Below are positions 6,676 through 14,264 of a DNA stretch of 17,990 nucleotides, piece by piece (position 1 is the first letter of the stretch; every line of letters begins with the position of its first letter). The DNA lies in contig CAAFZT010000055.1 in NCBI GenBank assembly GCA_900767605.1, positions 1 to 17,990 on the forward strand, written 5' to 3'. The notes under the pieces were generated by a model. That model was not told where the DNA came from and made no database searches. It saw only the letters and a program-made list of their open reading frames with translations. The position numbers and the translations under genes were made by a program. Origin of the DNA: Bacilli bacterium. Its GTDB lineage: Bacteria; Bacillota_I; Bacilli_A; RFN20; CAG-826.

Positions 6676-7236
6676 ATGAATCGCAAGGGAAAGCTCATCA
6701 TTTTATCGGGCCCCTCTGGAGTAGGAAAAGGGACCGTGCGCATGGCTTTGATGAAAAATCCAAACCTGCACCTTTTCTACAGCGTTTCGATGACCACTCG
6801 CTCCCCACGTCCCGGAGAAGTCAACGGACGGGAGTATTATTTTGTTTCGAAAGAAGAATTCCAAAGAAACATCGATTCAGGCAATTTGCTCGAATGGGCG
6901 GAATTCGTTGGGAACCGGTATGGCACCCCCAAGGACAAAGTGGAGCAAATGAGGGAGGAAGGCAAGAACGTCCTTCTTGAAATCGAAGTCAATGGAACCT
7001 TGGAGGTTTTGAAAAAATGCCCCGATGCAATTTCCGTTTACTTGATGCCCCCTTCCTTTGAAGCGTTAGAAGCTAGAATCCGCGGAAGAAGCACGGAAAG
7101 CGAAGACGTCATTCAAATGCGTCTAGCCAAAGCCAGAAAAGAAATGACGATGCAAGATCATTACGCCTATAAGGTGTATAACGACGACATCGAAAAAGCT
7201 GCCGAGAAAATTGCAAAAATCATCGAAGAAGCTTGA
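6676..7236 (+). CDS. gmk: Guanylate kinase
   Basis: Guanylate kinase phosphorylates GMP to GDP with ATP in the cytoplasm. The 186-residue protein has the P-loop LSGPSGVGKGT (residues 10-20), the GMP-binding segment SVSMTTRSPRPGEVNGREYYFV, the conserved NLLEWAEF.GN.YGTP stretch, and the lid RIRGRSTES. Length and motifs are typical of the bacterial family. In Bacillus, gmk lies upstream of rpoZ, coaBC and priA. Here it directly precedes priA, and rpoZ and coaBC are absent. A strong hairpin terminator follows the stop codon, so gmk and priA are probably separate transcription units. Confidence 0.96.
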   Translation: MNRKGKLIILSGPSGVGKGTVRMALMKNPNLHLFYSVSMTTRSPRPGEVNGREYYFVSKEEFQRNIDSGNLLEWAEFVGNRYGTPKDKVEQMREEGKNVLLEIEVNGTLEVLKKCPDAISVYLMPPSFEALEARIRGRSTESEDVIQMRLAKARKEMTMQDHYAYKVYNDDIEKAAEKIAKIIEEA

Positions 7237-7241
7237 CCCCT

Positions 7242-7266
7242 ATCCCCGTTTCGGGGATTTTCTTTT
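7242..7266 (+). terminator. Intrinsic terminator of gmk
   Basis: ATCCCCG-TTT-CGGGGAT forms a seven-pair stem followed by TTTTCTTTT. Its last T is the first base of the priA -10 box, so terminator and next promoter are directly abutted. Confidence 0.82.
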
Positions 7267-7271
7267 ATACT
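7266..7271 (+). promoter_or_regulatory. -10 box of priA, leaderless start
   Basis: TATACT is followed by six bases (TAGAGG) and the ATG at 7278. The expected -35 position is taken by the gmk terminator stem and does not match consensus. TAGAGG itself is too close to the ATG to act as a ribosome binding site. Confidence 0.5.
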
Positions 7272-7277
7272 TAGAGG

Positions 7278-9473
7278 ATGAAGATTCTTTCGGTATTGAT
7301 TGAATATGGATTAAATTCCCTCGACCGCGAATTCTCCTATCTTTATGAAGGGGAGGAGCGTGTAGAGAAGGGGTTTCGTGTTCGAATTCCCTTCGGCCAT
7401 CAATCGATCATGGGCTTTGTAACCCGGGTAGAAGAAACAAGCTTATCCGCGGAGGAATGGAAAAAGCAAAACGGATACGAAATCCTCCCCATTCAAGGAA
7501 TCGTAGATCAAGAACCCCTTCTGAATGAGGAGCTTTTAGCTCTAGCGGATGAAGTGGCTTCCTATTATTTATCTCCGCGCATCTCCGTCCTCCAAGCGAT
7601 GCTCCCCCCTTCTTTGCGCCCCAGTATTTCGAGTCTTTCCAAACCTAAAATCGCTTACGACACCTATGTGTCCGTCTTGGATGCAAGCGAAGAAGGACTT
7701 ACCCCCAAACAAATTGAGATGGTGCGTCTAGTTGCTTCCAACAAAGAAATCCTAAAAAAGGAAGTTGGTAGCCCCGATATTTTGAAACGCCTCGTTTCCA
7801 TGGGCCGCCTTCGTTTATTTCAAAAAGAAAAGCAACGCTTTCAAATCCCCGATTATGAACGGGAACAGCCTCATGATTTAAACGAAGAGCAGCAAAAAGC
7901 CTATGACGGCATCCTTGCTTCCTCCAAAGAAGTCATTCTCCTTCAAGGGGTGACAGGATCAGGAAAAACCGAGGTTTACCTCCATTTAAGCGAAGCCTAT
8001 CTCCAACAAGGAAAAAGCATCTTGATGATGGTCCCTGAAATCTCCTTAACTCCCGTCATGGTCGAATATTTTTCAAGGAGGTTTGGAAAACAAATCGCCA
8101 TTCTCCATAGTGGGCTGACCCCTTCGGAGAAATATGATGAATATCGTCGCATCGCTAGAGGAGAGGCCAAAATCGTCGTCGGTGCCCGCAGCGCCGTCTT
8201 CGCCCCCTTGACCAACATCGGTTTGATTTTAATCGATGAGGAACACGTGGAATCCTATAAACAGGATGGACTCCCTTTTTATCACGCTAGAGAAGTGGCA
8301 ATCCTACGGGCAAAGCATTTTAATGCGAAAGTGGTTTTAGGCTCGGCCACCCCCTCTTTCGAAACCAAAGCCCGGGCGGGGAAGGGGGTATATGGATATG
8401 AGGTCATGGAACACCGCGCCAATAGCAAGCCTCTTCCCAAAACTCAAATCATCGACTTGCGAGACCGCAGCATCATGATGCCGGGGGACCGGGTCTTCTC
8501 CAAGATCCTCCTTGATAAAATCAAGGACCGCTTGGATAAAAAAGAACAGGTCATGTTGCTGGTCAATCGAAGGGGCTATGCCTCCTTTTGCCGTTGCGCC
8601 CATTGCGGATACACCTTTACTTGTCCCACTTGCCATGGCAATCTGACTTATCATAAAGAAGACGGGATGCTCAAATGCCATCACTGCGGGTATGTCGAAC
8701 TCTATCCCGATACCTGCCCTTCCTGCGGGGGACATGACCTTCAGCGCGTGGGGTTTGGCACGGAAAGAGCAGTGAAAGTCCTCCAGGAATATTTGCCGAA
8801 TGCCCGCATCGCCCGCCTTGATAGCGACATTGGCAAAGCTAAGAAAACGGTAGAAAAAACCTTACGGGAATTTAAAAACAAAGAATATGATATCCTGATT
8901 GGCACTCAGATGATTGCCAAAGGGCATGATTTTCCTTCCGTCACTTTGGTGGGGGTACTACTTGCCGACATTGGGTTGATGCTCCCTTCTTACCGCGCTT
9001 CCGAAACGACCTTTGAACTGATTGCTCAGGCCGTTGGAAGAAGTGGAAGAGGATCTCTTCAAGGAGAAGCCTTGATTCAAACCTATAATCCCCAACATTA
9101 CGCGATTACCCTCGGGGCAAAGCAAGATTACGAAGCGTTCTATCGCCGCGAAATGCAGGAAAGGCATATGGGTCATTATCCCCCTTTCTATTTCCTTGCT
9201 TGCTTGACGTTTTATTGCAAAGACGAAAATCGCGCCATTTTAAGCGCGGAAAATATTCGCGATATGATTTTGGCCGAAAAGATTCCTTCTCTTGCTGCGA
9301 TTGGCCCGATGGTTCCCTATTTCCCTTGCCTTGGAGAATGGCATCGTAGAAATGTATTGTTGCAGTTTCGCGACCCTTCCAAAGTAAAGCCATTTTTAGG
9401 GAAATTAATCCATGAATATTCGGGAAAAGGCGGTGTGAAAATCGTCTGCGACGTCGATCCGTTAGACTATTGA
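7278..9473 (+). CDS. priA: Primosomal replication restart helicase PriA
   Basis: PriA recognises abandoned forks and reloads the replicative helicase through the primosome. The 731-residue protein has an N-terminal 3'-binding domain (starting MKILSVLIEYGLNSLDREFSY), Walker A GVTGSGKTE (224-232), helicase motif DEEH (320-323) and motif GSATPS (355-360). A zinc-binding insertion has nine cysteines at 438, 440, 443, 449, 452, 467, 470, 480 and 483. It continues with motif V GTQMIAKGHDFP and motif VI QAVGRSGRG, where most relatives read AGRAGR. The length is near that of other PriA proteins. In Bacillus, priA is followed by def and fmt; neither is found downstream here. No clear terminator follows. 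Confidence 0.96.
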   Translation: MKILSVLIEYGLNSLDREFSYLYEGEERVEKGFRVRIPFGHQSIMGFVTRVEETSLSAEEWKKQNGYEILPIQGIVDQEPLLNEELLALADEVASYYLSPRISVLQAMLPPSLRPSISSLSKPKIAYDTYVSVLDASEEGLTPKQIEMVRLVASNKEILKKEVGSPDILKRLVSMGRLRLFQKEKQRFQIPDYEREQPHDLNEEQQKAYDGILASSKEVILLQGVTGSGKTEVYLHLSEAYLQQGKSILMMVPEISLTPVMVEYFSRRFGKQIAILHSGLTPSEKYDEYRRIARGEAKIVVGARSAVFAPLTNIGLILIDEEHVESYKQDGLPFYHAREVAILRAKHFNAKVVLGSATPSFETKARAGKGVYGYEVMEHRANSKPLPKTQIIDLRDRSIMMPGDRVFSKILLDKIKDRLDKKEQVMLLVNRRGYASFCRCAHCGYTFTCPTCHGNLTYHKEDGMLKCHHCGYVELYPDTCPSCGGHDLQRVGFGTERAVKVLQEYLPNARIARLDSDIGKAKKTVEKTLREFKNKEYDILIGTQMIAKGHDFPSVTLVGVLLADIGLMLPSYRASETTFELIAQAVGRSGRGSLQGEALIQTYNPQHYAITLGAKQDYEAFYRREMQERHMGHYPPFYFLACLTFYCKDENRAILSAENIRDMILAEKIPSLAAIGPMVPYFPCLGEWHRRNVLLQFRDPSKVKPFLGKLIHEYSGKGGVKIVCDVDPLDY

Positions 9474-9666
9474 TTTATCCGATTAAAAACGTTGTCAATA
9501 AAACAAGGTGAAGATTCCTTTATGGATAAAAGAAAAAGGGGAACAATGTCTTTTTGATAGACTACGTGCCCCTGCTAAATCTTGGGAATAGGATAAAAAA
9601 AGAGAAACATTGAGTTTTACAAACTACAAAAATTATTGTCAATAATTGAGGAAAAAAGTAGAGGTT
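9474..9666. other. Non-coding stretch after priA with possible RNA structure
   Basis: This marks the left edge of the AT-richer accessory stretch. AGGGG (9536-9541 region) and CCCCT can close a hairpin, supported by ATTCC and GGAAT further out, but no known RNA family fits. An 11-codon ORF from the ATG at 9522 is probably chance. ATTATTG-T-CAATAAT (9632-9646) followed by T residues on the minus strand could be a weak terminator for the SHOCT protein gene. Confidence 0.4.
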
Positions 9667-10104
9667 TTATTGAAGCAAATCTTTCTTTTTGACCTCGAAA
9701 TCCTCTTGGGTAATCGTCCCTTCGTCTAGGAGCTTTTTGTATTTGGCTATCAGCTCGATTTTCTCGTCTTCGCTTAATTCTTTCTTCTCGTCTTCCTCGT
9801 CAAAGATCTTGGAAGCCATGTATCCTTGGTATCCATATAGATCGGCTTCTGGAATGCAGATCGTTAAGATGCCTCCGATGAGGGAACAAAAAATGAGGGT
9901 GCAAATGCCCGAGGGGATTTTTCTTCCCTCCGAGACATCTGCTTGTCGCCAAATGAGGATGCCGACGTCGACGATGGTATAAAACAAAGGAACCAAAAAT
10001 AGCCAAGGGTTGATTTGCTGAAGGTCCATAAAATAAACGAACCAAAAATAAATCACCCTACCAACTCCAACAATCCAACTGAATGCTGCTGCCACCTTAT
10101 CCAT
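9667..10104 (-). CDS. Membrane protein with C-terminal SHOCT domain
   Basis: This 145-residue protein has three predicted membrane helices (about residues 8-26, 34-52 and 67-86). A charged linker (DEEDEKKELSEDE) leads to a C-terminal helical hairpin, ELIAKYKKLLDEGTITQEDF, which matches the SHOCT pattern L.kLkeLld.GiIT.eEFe.kK..LL. SHOCT domains sit at the ends of many unrelated proteins and are thought to mediate oligomerisation or localisation, so they do not reveal function. The start at 10104 follows a GGGGG tract six bases upstream, with TATAAA further up. The gene points opposite to its neighbours, between priA and the nucleotidyltransferase module. Confidence 0.72.
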   Translation of the reverse strand: MDKVAAAFSWIVGVGRVIYFWFVYFMDLQQINPWLFLVPLFYTIVDVGILIWRQADVSEGRKIPSGICTLIFCSLIGGILTICIPEADLYGYQGYMASKIFDEEDEKKELSEDEKIELIAKYKKLLDEGTITQEDFEVKKKDLLQ

Positions 10105-10221
10105 GCGATGCCCCCATGCAAAGATCTTTATATGTATCCTAAAATTTTGATGGAGCGTTTGTTTTCGTCAAGAGAAGTTTTTGATATTTGTGCTCTCAAA
10201 CGACTATATTTATGCTACAAA

Positions 10222-10256
10222 TTAACAAATACTTTAAAAAGTAGTATATTTACAAT
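10222..10256 (+). promoter_or_regulatory. Promoter region and possible operator of the nucleotidyltransferase module
   Basis: TACAAT (10251-10256) is a good -10 box, 11 bases before the ATG at 10268; no clear -35 is visible. Just upstream, TACTTT-AA-AAAGTA (10230-10243) is an inverted repeat with six-base arms that would cover the -35 position. This placement would suit autoregulation, as is usual for toxin-antitoxin operons. Functional assignment is inference. Confidence 0.42.
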
Positions 10257-10267
10257 GGGTCACATAT

Positions 10268-10579
10268 ATGTCAATTTTAGAAAGCGTTCTGCAAGAAGAA
10301 CTTCATCGTTTGGAAACCAACGTCCTCGCCTATCAAAAAGCCATTTCGGATTTGCCGAAAGGGTACATTTATATTCAGGATATCGGAGACCGCGGATATT
10401 GCTACCGCAAATGGAGAGAAGGAAACAAAATCGTTTCTTTTTACATCGGGCCAGAAGATTCGGAAGAATCGAAAAAAGCGAAAGAACAATATCAAGAACG
10501 AAAAAGGCTTCAAGAGAACTTGGTTGAACTGAAAAAGGAAAAGAAACAACTTGCCAAAGCGTTACGATGCTACCGATGA
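10268..10579 (+). CDS. Small coiled-coil protein, first gene of a nucleotidyltransferase pair
   Basis: This 103-residue protein has two parts. Residues about 1-30 form a helix (LQEELHRLETNVLAYQKAIS), then LPKGYIYIQDIGDRGYCYRK leads into REGNKIVSFYIGPED, which reads as a small beta unit. Residues 65-100 form a strongly charged coiled coil rich in Lys and Glu (KAKEQYQERKRLQENLVELK). The pattern LPKG...Y.Y..WREG.K..SFYIG recalls short proteins that I associate with mobile or toxin-antitoxin regions, but I cannot name a family with confidence. Its last 29 bases overlap the next gene, so the two are probably translationally coupled. It has no helix-turn-helix, so it does not look like AbiEi. It could be an antitoxin or partner of the nucleotidyltransferase. 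Confidence 0.68.
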   Translation: MSILESVLQEELHRLETNVLAYQKAISDLPKGYIYIQDIGDRGYCYRKWREGNKIVSFYIGPEDSEESKKAKEQYQERKRLQENLVELKKEKKQLAKALRCYR

Positions 10580-11255
10580 AGAAACGGAATCCTTGCGCCG
10601 CATATTGCGTGCGTTTTCGGATGCAGGTTTTATCAATGATGTGGTTTTGATTGGATCCTGGTGTCTTTATTTTTACGCGGATATATTCGAAGGATTTATT
10701 CCTAGCGTGAGGACAACGGATATCGATTTTTATGTTCCAAATAGCAAGACGGCAAATGCCAAAAATCTTAGTTTGCAATTGAAGGCAATGAACTACGATC
10801 ATTTTCAAGATACTATTACTAACAAATCGCGTTTCGTATCCCCTGGAGGGTTTGAAATTGAATTTTTGGCTAGACTAAATCGAGATGGTTTGTCCTGCGT
10901 TCGGCTTGGCTCGTCTGGGGTGTTTGCTGAATCTTTGAGCTATTTGGATCTCTGCAACACGAATTACCTTGAAATTGAAAAATGGGGTCTTTGCTTTAAA
11001 ATTGCGAGCCCTTCCTCGTTTGTGATCCAAAAAATAATGATCCAAAATCGGCAAGGGGCAAAGGCTTTAAAAGACGCGCAAGCCATAATATACGTATCTA
11101 GCTTTATATTTGCTTCAAGAAAAAGCGAAACTGAATTCATGAACATTTATCTTAGTTTGCCGAAGAAATGGAAAAGACAGGTGAAAGAATTTTTATTGAA
11201 ACAAGGATTCGACTTCGATTTCGTCTTAAACCCGTTAAGAAAGAAAACAAAGTGA
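10551..11255 (+). CDS. AbiEii-like nucleotidyltransferase, candidate toxin or defence effector
   Basis: This 234-residue protein has the polymerase-beta-type nucleotidyltransferase signature. GSW (G35-S36) is followed by RTTDIDFYVP with D57 and D59, and a third carboxylate lies in FEIEF (E104 or E102). SPSSFVIQKIMIQNRQGAKALKDAQAI (150-176; conserved Lys, Arg and Lys-Asp) matches the helical part of AbiEii-type enzymes. Such enzymes transfer nucleotides to tRNA or protein targets, often as toxins. The start is TTG at 10551, inside the end of the upstream gene, because no early in-frame ATG exists; a GGAAAAG tract precedes it. The catalytic residues appear intact. The region is AT-richer and uses codons unlike the C-rich operon that follows, consistent with acquisition. 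Confidence 0.74.
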   Translation: MPKRYDATDEETESLRRILRAFSDAGFINDVVLIGSWCLYFYADIFEGFIPSVRTTDIDFYVPNSKTANAKNLSLQLKAMNYDHFQDTITNKSRFVSPGGFEIEFLARLNRDGLSCVRLGSSGVFAESLSYLDLCNTNYLEIEKWGLCFKIASPSSFVIQKIMIQNRQGAKALKDAQAIIYVSSFIFASRKSETEFMNIYLSLPKKWKRQVKEFLLKQGFDFDFVLNPLRKKTK

Positions 11256-11295
11256 TAAGAAATGCATCTACCCCTCTCGCGTAAGCGGGCGCGTG

Positions 11296-11304
11296 TGCTA
11301 TACT
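11296..11304 (+). promoter_or_regulatory. Extended -10 promoter of the seven-gene operon
   Basis: TGC-TATACT is an extended -10 box. The start site would be near 11311, giving a leader of about 20 bases. The leader has only a weak AAGAGG, 13 bases before the ATG at 11332. No -35 is visible. Confidence 0.5.
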
Positions 11305-11331
11305 TAGGCGACAAGAGGTATTTTTTATTTT

Positions 11332-11871
11332 ATGATCACCATCCAAATCATCGGCCTCGATCACTTTGTCGTTGGCCAGTATTCCCGGGAAAACACCGGT
11401 AACATCGCCCAATTATTTGAAACCAAAGAAGACGATGTGAGCTTTGCAAGCACCGAAACCGTTTTGCTTCATCAAGGCGTAGAACAAACAAGCTGGAACG
11501 CCGTCGTTTGGGTTCATGCCCCCCATAAATTCGAACCCTTCGAAAACTCGGTCGCCACTTATTTGATGAAAACGCTTGCCAATTTTTGCATTCACGTTGA
11601 AGTGGAATTCGATTATTACGAAGACCACGCCCATTACGAATCGATTAATTCTTCCTATCCTCGCTTCATTACCGCGGATCAAGTCCATGACATCTCGGAA
11701 GAATGCGAAGAAGAGGAATGCGACGAGGAAGAAGACATCGAAAACGCCGACCCTCGCGATCGTGCCGACCTCGATGCCCATGACGAAAATCAAATTTATC
11801 TCGGCAACGCCTTCGAAGGCTTCGACGAAAAACTCGAAGCGGCCCGCGCCAAGAAAAACAACGAGAAATAA
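11332..11871 (+). CDS. Acidic protein of unknown function, first gene of the operon
   Basis: This 179-residue protein is not recognised. Residues about 1-115 look like a folded alpha/beta domain with short strands (MITIQIIGLDHFVV, WNAVVWVHAP, FCIHVEVEFDYY). Residues about 118-150 are extremely acidic and cysteine-containing (DISEECEEEECDEEEDIENA), followed by a charged helical tail ending KKNNEK. It has no signal peptide or membrane helix, so it should be cytoplasmic. It sits where def and fmt occur in the Bacillus order, 20 bases before the RsmB-like gene. The shared C-ending codon preference suggests a long-standing operon member. An acidic tail of this kind could contact basic RNA-binding proteins, but no function is assigned. 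Confidence 0.72.
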   Translation: MITIQIIGLDHFVVGQYSRENTGNIAQLFETKEDDVSFASTETVLLHQGVEQTSWNAVVWVHAPHKFEPFENSVATYLMKTLANFCIHVEVEFDYYEDHAHYESINSSYPRFITADQVHDISEECEEEECDEEEDIENADPRDRADLDAHDENQIYLGNAFEGFDEKLEAARAKKNNEK

Positions 11872-11891
11872 CGACGATAAAGGAGCACAGC

Positions 11892-13199
11892 ATGCAAGAA
11901 TTCGATCTCTCTTACGACATCCTCAATGATGTCTTCGACCATAATCAACCCTTCAATGAAGCCTTGAGGAAGGTTTTCCAAACCTCTCCGGAACTTCGCC
12001 CGATGCGCTCGGATGTCGCCGCCCTCGTTGGCTGCACCCTTCGTCACCATCACCTCTTCGATTACCTAACCAAGCCCTTGGAGATGGAAGAAGCGGATCG
12101 CCGCTACGTCTATTTGGCCCTTGGAAACAATTATTTCTCCCGCCACTTCGAAAAAGCGGACATGAACGAATGCGTTCGCGCTAAACTCGGCGACGAAAAA
12201 TTCGCCAAAGTCGAAGCGTTGCTCAACGACGAAGGAACCGACCGCTCCCATATCCCGGCCAACATTTCCCGTTCCTCCAACCTTTACCTTTCCCTCCGCT
12301 TCAATACTCCGGACTGGGTTTTGAAGGTTTTCGAACATTTCGGATTTGGAACCACCTACAAGATTTTGAACCGCCTTTCCCGCCCGATGCCCCACACTTA
12401 TCGGGTCCGTACCTCTAATCGTACTGTAGAAAGCGTGTTGGAGAATCCCGAATTCCAAAAAACGGAACTCCCGGGCTTAGTGACCTATACGGGCAAATCG
12501 CGTCTTAACAAAAATCCGTTATATGCTTCCATGGATATCTTCGAAGAACGCGCCTTCTCTCGCCGCATCATTGAAGAAAACCTCGTGAAAGCCCCTGAAC
12601 AAGTGCTTTTGTATAATGGAAACGCTTCCCCGGAACTCATGCTCGATTTGATCGAGACTTATGGAGATACGATCGGACTCAACATTGCCTGCGATGACAC
12701 GGAACGTTATGCCCCTGTTCATCGGCTCATCCGCAATAAAGGGCTCCACAATGTGAATTTCTTCACTTCCCCCCAATGTGAGTCCTTAGCTTCCGCGGTT
12801 TCTCAACCCCAAGAACTCGTTATTGTTGCCCCCAATTCCACAAATTTTGATTTGATTCCGCTTTCTCCGGATTATTTGCTCCATTTCGACAAGAGCGAGA
12901 TGGATGCCATCATCAAAAACCAAGGCATCGCTTTGGAAAATGCCTCCCAATTCGTCGAAGTCGGCGGCAAATTGATTTATTGCGTCTACACCATCTCGAT
13001 GAAAGAAGGCATCCAAACGCTTCGTTCTTTCTTTGCTAGCCACAAAGACTTCCGCATTGAATCGCATAAGCAGTATTTTCCGTTTGAAAAAGACGGTTGC
13101 TGCGCCTATATGGCCGTTCTTACCAAACTCGACCATGAAGAAGCGGATCCTTTCGGCGCCTATGCCGCTAAAATCGCCAAGGACGGTAAAAAGGAATGA
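11892..13199 (+). CDS. RsmB-like protein lacking the catalytic cysteines
   Basis: RsmB makes 5-methylcytosine in 16S rRNA. This 435-residue protein keeps the RsmB layout: a NusB-like N-terminal domain (about 1-125), the linker RFNTPDWVLKVFEHFG...RPMPHTYRVRTSN (about 136-176), and a Rossmann-like C-terminal domain. The active-site motifs are gone. Where RsmB has the SAM-binding DxxAAPGGKT, this has VLLYNGNASPELM (238-250). The motif IV PC is replaced by PNS (334-336). The motif VI YSTC is replaced by YCVY (363-366), placing Tyr where the nucleophile belongs; a Cys at 364 is two positions early. The frame is intact over the full length, so it is not a decayed gene. Its position before rlmN matches rsmB in Bacillus. 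It has AGGAG upstream and overlaps rlmN by four bases. Confidence 0.8.
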   Translation: MQEFDLSYDILNDVFDHNQPFNEALRKVFQTSPELRPMRSDVAALVGCTLRHHHLFDYLTKPLEMEEADRRYVYLALGNNYFSRHFEKADMNECVRAKLGDEKFAKVEALLNDEGTDRSHIPANISRSSNLYLSLRFNTPDWVLKVFEHFGFGTTYKILNRLSRPMPHTYRVRTSNRTVESVLENPEFQKTELPGLVTYTGKSRLNKNPLYASMDIFEERAFSRRIIEENLVKAPEQVLLYNGNASPELMLDLIETYGDTIGLNIACDDTERYAPVHRLIRNKGLHNVNFFTSPQCESLASAVSQPQELVIVAPNSTNFDLIPLSPDYLLHFDKSEMDAIIKNQGIALENASQFVEVGGKLIYCVYTISMKEGIQTLRSFFASHKDFRIESHKQYFPFEKDGCCAYMAVLTKLDHEEADPFGAYAAKIAKDGKKE

Positions 13200-14242
13200 A
13201 GAAAAATCTTTTTGGAATTCCGCTGGATAAACTCACCGCGGAATTCGTTTCGCTTGGCCAAAGCAAATATCGCGGCAAGCAACTCTATACCTGGATTTAT
13301 GAAAAAGGCGTCTATGACTTCGATCAAATGACCGATATCTCCAAGGCATTCCGCGAGACACTTTCTTCCTCCTATTGCTTAACTCTCCCCAAAATTTTCC
13401 GTCGCCAGGATTCTAGTGACGGCACTTTGAAATTGCTTCTAGAAATGGAAGATGGGGCCAAAGTAGAAACGGTCTTGATGCCCTATAATTATGGCAATGC
13501 GATTTGCGTTTCGAGCCAGGTCGGCTGCAACATGGGCTGCGCCTTCTGCGCTTCGGGGCTCAACAAAAAAGAACGTAATTTAACGGCGAGCGAAATGCTA
13601 GGAGAAGTCCTGGTTATGAATTCCCTGCTTCAAGAACGCGGTGAGCGCGTCACCCATATCGTTGTGATGGGAACGGGGGAACCCTTTGATAATTACGATA
13701 ACGTCATGGATTTCATCAAATGCGCGAACGACCAAAACGGTTTGGCAATCGGCGCCCGTCACATCACGGTTTCTACCTGCGGTATCCCCGATAAAATCCG
13801 TGCTTATGGAAAAGAAGGAATCCAAATCAATCTTGCGATTTCCCTTCACGCCTCCAACGAAGCCCTTCGCGAAGAGCTCATGCCGATTTGCCGGGCTCAT
13901 CCGATTCCGGAACTTTTTGACGCGGTGGCGGATTATGAAAAAAATGCCGGAAGAAGGGTTACCTTTGAATACATCCTTCTCCGCGGTGTGAATGACTCCT
14001 TGGACAATGCAAACGAACTCGCGGATTTGATTCATGAATATGGCATCTACGCTTATGTGAATTTGATTCCCTATAACGAAGTTCAGGAAAAACCCTTTAA
14101 GCGCAGCCCCTCTAGCGCGATTAAGGCGTTTGCCGATCGTTTGATGAAACGAGGAATCAATACGACGATTCGCAAAGAATTCGGCAGTGATATCGACGCT
14201 GCTTGCGGTCAATTGCGCGCCAAATACATGAAAAAGAAATAA
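13196..14242 (+). CDS. rlmN: Dual-specificity 23S rRNA/tRNA methyltransferase RlmN
   Basis: RlmN is a radical SAM enzyme that adds a methyl group to C2 of adenosine 2503 in 23S rRNA and A37 of some tRNAs, supporting decoding accuracy. The 348-residue protein has the iron-sulfur motif CNMGCAFC (C111, C115, C118) after ICVSSQVG, the SAM-binding VVMGTGEPFDNYDNV, and the C-terminal catalytic cysteine C337 in SDIDAACGQLR. All residues needed for activity appear present and the length is standard. The start overlaps the previous stop as ATGA, with AAAAAGGA directly upstream, so translation is coupled to the RsmB-like protein. Confidence 0.96.
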   Translation: MKKNLFGIPLDKLTAEFVSLGQSKYRGKQLYTWIYEKGVYDFDQMTDISKAFRETLSSSYCLTLPKIFRRQDSSDGTLKLLLEMEDGAKVETVLMPYNYGNAICVSSQVGCNMGCAFCASGLNKKERNLTASEMLGEVLVMNSLLQERGERVTHIVVMGTGEPFDNYDNVMDFIKCANDQNGLAIGARHITVSTCGIPDKIRAYGKEGIQINLAISLHASNEALREELMPICRAHPIPELFDAVADYEKNAGRRVTFEYILLRGVNDSLDNANELADLIHEYGIYAYVNLIPYNEVQEKPFKRSPSSAIKAFADRLMKRGINTTIRKEFGSDIDAACGQLRAKYMKKK

Positions 14243-14264
14243 CCCAAAAAGGAGGTGGGTGGAT

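Noticed and set aside
9511..9590. Possible riboswitch or small RNA after priA with G-rich and C-rich pairing arms.
   Set aside because: The stems are short with a mismatch, no known consensus is recognised, and no downstream plus-strand gene would be controlled.
10015..10527. A 170-codon open frame on the plus strand across the promoter of the nucleotidyltransferase module.
   Set aside because: It runs antisense to the SHOCT protein gene and out of frame with the coiled-coil gene; the composition is that of a shadow frame.
13196..13199. Four-base overlap of the RsmB-like gene and rlmN considered as a frameshift fusion.
   Set aside because: Both proteins are complete and in family-typical lengths; ATGA overlaps are ordinary translational coupling.
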